From Clostridia bacterium (GTDB lineage: Bacteria; Bacillota; Clostridia; Oscillospirales; Acutalibacteraceae), in contig JAGADF010000009.1 in assembly GCA_017613735.1 (NCBI GenBank), positions 186,001 to 250,000 of the forward strand: a stretch of DNA of 64,000 bases, in the 5' to 3' direction. The stretch's first letter is position 1. Each line of letters begins with the position of its first letter. The translations under genes and the position numbers were made by a program. Positions 61,269 to 64,000 of the stretch are shown piece by piece. The notes below the pieces were generated by a model. That model saw only the letters and a list, made by a program, of their open reading frames with translations. It did not search any database and was not told the origin of the DNA.

Positions 61269-61724
61269 ATGAAATGTCCGTTTTGCGGGTATGAAGAAAG
61301 TAAGGTAATCGACTCAAGACCTACCGACGGCGGCGAAAGAATCCGCAGACGCAGGGAGTGCCTTAAGTGCGAAAAACGCTTTACCACCTATGAGGTTATT
61401 GAGAGCGTTCCGATTGTTGTAATTAAGAAGGACAAATCCCGTGAGGTATTTGACCGCAACAAGCTTCTTTCGGGTATGCTTCGCGCATGTGAAAAGCGTC
61501 AGGTTTCCATGGAAACTCTTGAAAACGCGATTGACGAAATTGAGGTTGCTCTTCAGAATTCTCTTGACAGAGAGGTTACTTCCGTTCATATCGGCGAGCT
61601 CGTTATGGAAAAGCTTAAGGATATTGACGAGGTCGCTTATGTCAGATTTGCTTCTGTTTACAGGCATTTCAAGGATATCAACGAATTTATGGAGGAGCTT
61701 TCCACTTTACTTAATAATAAATAA
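61269..61724 (+). CDS. nrdR: Transcriptional repressor NrdR
   Basis: 151 aa, normal length. Zinc-ribbon CPFC...CLKC (residues 3-34) with [17 protein letters not shown], then an ATP-cone domain (about 49-139) with [20 protein letters not shown] and [18 protein letters not shown]. Represses ribonucleotide reductase genes when dATP is high. No NrdR box was found in the window. The next gene overlaps its stop (ATGG within TAATGG). Confidence 0.97.
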   Translation: MKCPFCGYEESKVIDSRPTDGGERIRRRRECLKCEKRFTTYEVIESVPIVVIKKDKSREVFDRNKLLSGMLRACEKRQVSMETLENAIDEIEVALQNSLDREVTSVHIGELVMEKLKDIDEVAYVRFASVYRHFKDINEFMEELSTLLNNK

Positions 61725-62644
61725 TGGATAACAGGCAATTACTTCGCTTTATGGACGTCCTTGAGGACCTTGAAAAACAGAGAAAATGGGTTGCATTTTT
61801 GTTTTTGTTTTCGGATGTTCCTCTTGTCCTTAGTTTTATTATTGCTATATTCTCACGCGAGTATTATATTTATTTTTTCGCTTCGAGACTTTTCCTTTTG
61901 CCTTTCTTTTTGTCATTCGCATTTTTTATGTTTGCGATGAATAAAAAGAAACTGTATGCAAAGAGATATAAGCGTTATATTGTCGAATACGGTATTAACA
62001 ACTATTTTGAAAATGTTACTTACAGACCGGACGACGGAATTGACGAGCACACGGTTTTTTCTACCGGAATGATTTACAAGGGCAATCATTTTGAAAGCGA
62101 AGACTTGATTACAGGCATTTATAAGGGCGTACCGTTTACGCAGTCGGATGTCCGTATTCAGCACCGTCAGGGAAAATCTGATTACTCAAAAAGAGTTGAA
62201 TATTTCACGGGAAGATGGATGATTTTCAGATTTAACAAGAATTTTGTCTGTAATCTTCAGGTCGTTGAAAAAGGACTCGGCGCATATAAAAACGGCAGGG
62301 ATTCCTTCGGCGGTAAGCTTGAGAAAATAGAACTTGACGACGAGGCGTTTAATAAGGCGTTCAGAACAAACTGCGAGAATCAGCAGGAAGCATACTATAT
62401 TCTCACTCCTCAGATGATGAGGAGAATGCTTGACCTTAAAGAGAATACAAAAGGTCAGCTTATGTTCTGTTTCCTTGACAATGCGCTCCATATTGCCTGT
62501 AATACCGGCAAAAACTCGTTTGAGCCGCCGATTTTCAGAAAGATTGATTTACAGAGAATAATGGACGAAACCTACAGTGATTTGTCGCTTATAACTTCGT
62601 TTATTGATTTTCTGAATCTTGATAATAAGTTGTTTAAGAATTAA
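61724..62644 (+). CDS. DUF3137 membrane protein
   Basis: 306 aa. Two N-terminal transmembrane helices (about 22-43 and 50-71), then a cytoplasmic domain with YIVEYGINNYFENV, FESEDLITGIYKGVPFTQSDVRI and FTGRWMIFRFNK, the pattern of DUF3137 proteins, which commonly pair with lemA. Function unknown. It overlaps nrdR by one base (TAATG) and is followed by lemA after 12 bp. Confidence 0.85.
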   Translation: MDNRQLLRFMDVLEDLEKQRKWVAFLFLFSDVPLVLSFIIAIFSREYYIYFFASRLFLLPFFLSFAFFMFAMNKKKLYAKRYKRYIVEYGINNYFENVTYRPDDGIDEHTVFSTGMIYKGNHFESEDLITGIYKGVPFTQSDVRIQHRQGKSDYSKRVEYFTGRWMIFRFNKNFVCNLQVVEKGLGAYKNGRDSFGGKLEKIELDDEAFNKAFRTNCENQQEAYYILTPQMMRRMLDLKENTKGQLMFCFLDNALHIACNTGKNSFEPPIFRKIDLQRIMDETYSDLSLITSFIDFLNLDNKLFKN

Positions 62645-62656
62645 GGGGGTAGTTTT

Positions 62657-63202
62657 ATGCCTTATGTAGTATTGGCTTTAGTACTTATGCTTTTTGTAAT
62701 AGCCGTTATATGGATTATTTCCACGCGAAATACATTCGTAAAGCTGAAGGTTAAAATAAGCGAAGCCGAAAGCGGTATCGACGTTGCTCTTACAAAGCGC
62801 TATGACGTTCTCACAAAGCTTCTTGACGTTACCAAGGGTTACGCCGAACACGAAAAATCAATTCTGACACAGACCGCTATGCTTCGTTCGGGCTCAACGC
62901 TTAAAGAGAAGGAAGAATATAATTCAAAGCTTACAGAGGCGTTCAGACAGATTTACGCTGTGGCTGAGAATTATCCCGTACTTACTGCCGACCGCTCTTT
63001 TAAAGAGCTTCAGATGACTATTTCGGACGTTGAAGAACATCTTCAGGCCGCAAGACGCGCTTACAACGGCAACGTATCAATTTTTAACCAGAAAATTAAT
63101 ACTTTCCCTTCCAATATAATTGCCGACAGCATGGGGCTTGAAGCCGCAGATTTCTTCCAGGCAGATGAAGAAAAACGTCAGGACGTAAGTATGAAATTTT
63201 AA
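62657..63202 (+). CDS. lemA: LemA family protein
   Basis: 181 aa. One N-terminal transmembrane helix (about 4-24), then a helical extracytoplasmic or cytoplasmic domain with VKISEAESGIDVALTKRYDVLTKLLDVTKGYAEHE and ARRAYNGNVSIFNQKINTFPSNIIA, the LemA signature. Molecular role uncertain. SD AAGGGGG precedes the ATG. Partner of the DUF3137 gene. Confidence 0.93.
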   Translation: MPYVVLALVLMLFVIAVIWIISTRNTFVKLKVKISEAESGIDVALTKRYDVLTKLLDVTKGYAEHEKSILTQTAMLRSGSTLKEKEEYNSKLTEAFRQIYAVAENYPVLTADRSFKELQMTISDVEEHLQAARRAYNGNVSIFNQKINTFPSNIIADSMGLEAADFFQADEEKRQDVSMKF

Positions 63203-63205
63203 ATG

Positions 63206-63237
63206 AAAATGCCGTCTTATTCAAGATGGCATTTTTT
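63206..63237 (+). terminator. Terminator after lemA
   Basis: 13-bp stem AAAATGCCGTCTT / AAGATGGCATTTT (one G-U), loop ATTC, then T residues; it lies just before the deoC SD. Confidence 0.82.
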
Positions 63238-63249
63238 AAAGGAGATAAT

Positions 63250-63912
63250 ATGGAAAAAGAGTATTTCGGTTTAAAAGCCGAAGATATTATTTCAAAAATC
63301 GACCATACAATTCTTAAGGTTGATTCCACCTGGGATGACGTTAAACGTATCTGCGACGATGCGAAAAAATATAAAACCGCTTCGGTTTGTATTCCGCCCT
63401 GCTTTGTCAGGCAGGTAAGTGAATATCTTAACGGAGAGGTTTCGGTATGTACCGTAATCGGTTTCCCGAACGGTTATATGACAACAAATGCAAAGGTTTT
63501 GGAAACAGAGGACGCCGTAAAAAACGGAGCCGATGAAATCGATATGGTAATAAATGTCGGTAAGGTTAAAGAAGGCAATTTTGATTATGTTTCCGATGAA
63601 ATCAGGGCTGTCAGAGACGCCTGTAAAGGTAAAGTTTTAAAGGTTATTATTGAAACATGCCTGCTTACCGAGGAAGAAAAGATTGAAATGTGTAAAATCG
63701 TTTCCGAATCGGGAGCTGATTTTATAAAAACGTCAACCGGCTTTTCAACGGGCGGAGCCACGAGAGAAGATATTGCATTAATGAAAAAATATACTTATGG
63801 AATTAAAATAAAGGCTGCGGGCGGTATAAAAAGCGTTGAGGACGCGGTTGATTTCATAAATCTCGGCGCTCAAAGGCTCGGCACAAGCTCGCTTTTGAAA
63901 ATGATGGAGTAA
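63250..63912 (+). CDS. deoC: Deoxyribose-phosphate aldolase
   Basis: 220 aa class I aldolase splitting 2-deoxyribose 5-P to glyceraldehyde 3-P and acetaldehyde. IDHTILKVDSTWDDV N terminus, IGFPNGYMTT, EIDMVINVG, KVIIETCLLT, Schiff-base Lys in FIKTSTGFSTGGAT near 152 and KAAGGIKS near 183. I chose ATG 63250 with SD AAAGGAG 8 bp upstream over an in-frame ATG at 63226 inside the terminator. cdd follows 2 bp later. Confidence 0.96.
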   Translation: MEKEYFGLKAEDIISKIDHTILKVDSTWDDVKRICDDAKKYKTASVCIPPCFVRQVSEYLNGEVSVCTVIGFPNGYMTTNAKVLETEDAVKNGADEIDMVINVGKVKEGNFDYVSDEIRAVRDACKGKVLKVIIETCLLTEEEKIEMCKIVSESGADFIKTSTGFSTGGATREDIALMKKYTYGIKIKAAGGIKSVEDAVDFINLGAQRLGTSSLLKMME

Positions 63913-63914
63913 TT

Positions 63915-64000
63915 ATGGATTATAAAGAACTTATAAAAGAGGCGTTTGACGCTCAGAAGAATTCATATTCGCCTTATTCTTCGTGTAAGGTAGGAGCGGC
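63915..64000 (+). CDS. cdd: Cytidine deaminase, N-terminal part (runs off the window)
   Basis: Only 28 codons are visible. They read through SYSPYSSCKVGA, the N-terminal signature of cytidine deaminases before the first zinc motif. With deoC just upstream this is a nucleoside salvage pair. Confidence 0.88.
   Translation, partial: MDYKELIKEAFDAQKNSYSPYSSCKVGA

Overview
The window looks like chromosome of a low-to-mid GC Gram-positive anaerobe, most likely a gut or rumen Clostridia of the Oscillospiraceae/Ruminococcaceae type. This rests on a PASTA kinase followed by rsgA, an ispH-S1 fusion gene, a GTP-type PEP carboxykinase, AGGAGG-type ribosome binding sites, TTGACA/TATAAT promoters with 17-bp spacing, and simple hairpin-plus-T-run terminators. 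The genus is inference; there is no rRNA here.

Bases 1-38,000 are mostly housekeeping genes in short operons. In order: the C-terminal part of a PrkC-type kinase with rsgA; a three-gene membrane module (SPFH + zinc-ribbon + TPM proteins) matching the B. subtilis ydjI/ydjG/ydjH proteins but without pspA beside it; dus facing away from a polA-rimI-gtrA-tsaD operon; pckG behind a consensus promoter; mreB-hflX; and an L-arabinose set (FGGY kinase, araD, araA, GPH symporter). Next come three tRNAs (Arg, His, Gln), a PIN/NYN-like protein, a HAD phosphatase, tRNA-Leu, a PdaA-like deacetylase lipoprotein, and ackA divergent from tmcAL. Then an operon runs baiN-like, methyltransferase, cmk, plsC, ispH-rpsA. 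It is followed by a GH27 alpha-galactosidase with an inserted carbohydrate-binding-like domain, ligA, a small acidic ORF and a pseudouridine synthase.

Bases 38,000-38,480 hold tRNA-Ser and a partial duplication of its 3' end and terminator around a palindromic element. A strong promoter (38403-38431) then starts a surface-polysaccharide locus of 16 genes to 54,476. It begins with a PglE-like aminotransferase and ends with a Wzy-like polymerase and a Wzx flippase. Inside it, 39,789-48,704 is visibly more AT-rich with different codon preference. That block carries an unusual set: PIG-L deacetylase, PglC-like phosphoglycosyl transferase, PLP decarboxylase, ATP-grasp ligase, HpcH/HpaI aldolase-like protein and a 2-hydroxyacid dehydrogenase homologue lacking its catalytic histidine. 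I infer a pathway that makes an organic or amino acid and attaches it to an amino sugar of the glycan.

Facing it on the minus strand (54,527-59,986) is a five-gene nucleotide-sugar operon with its own promoter: a GHMP kinase resembling plant galacturonokinase, a sugar-1-phosphate nucleotidyltransferase, a UDP-glucuronate 4-epimerase-like enzyme, a PF14907 nucleotidyltransferase-like protein and UDP-glucose dehydrogenase. Together they could supply UDP-GlcA/UDP-GalA both de novo and by salvage. The last 4 kb has a small membrane protein, a TIM-barrel sugar isomerase-like protein, nrdR, a DUF3137-lemA pair, deoC and the start of cdd.
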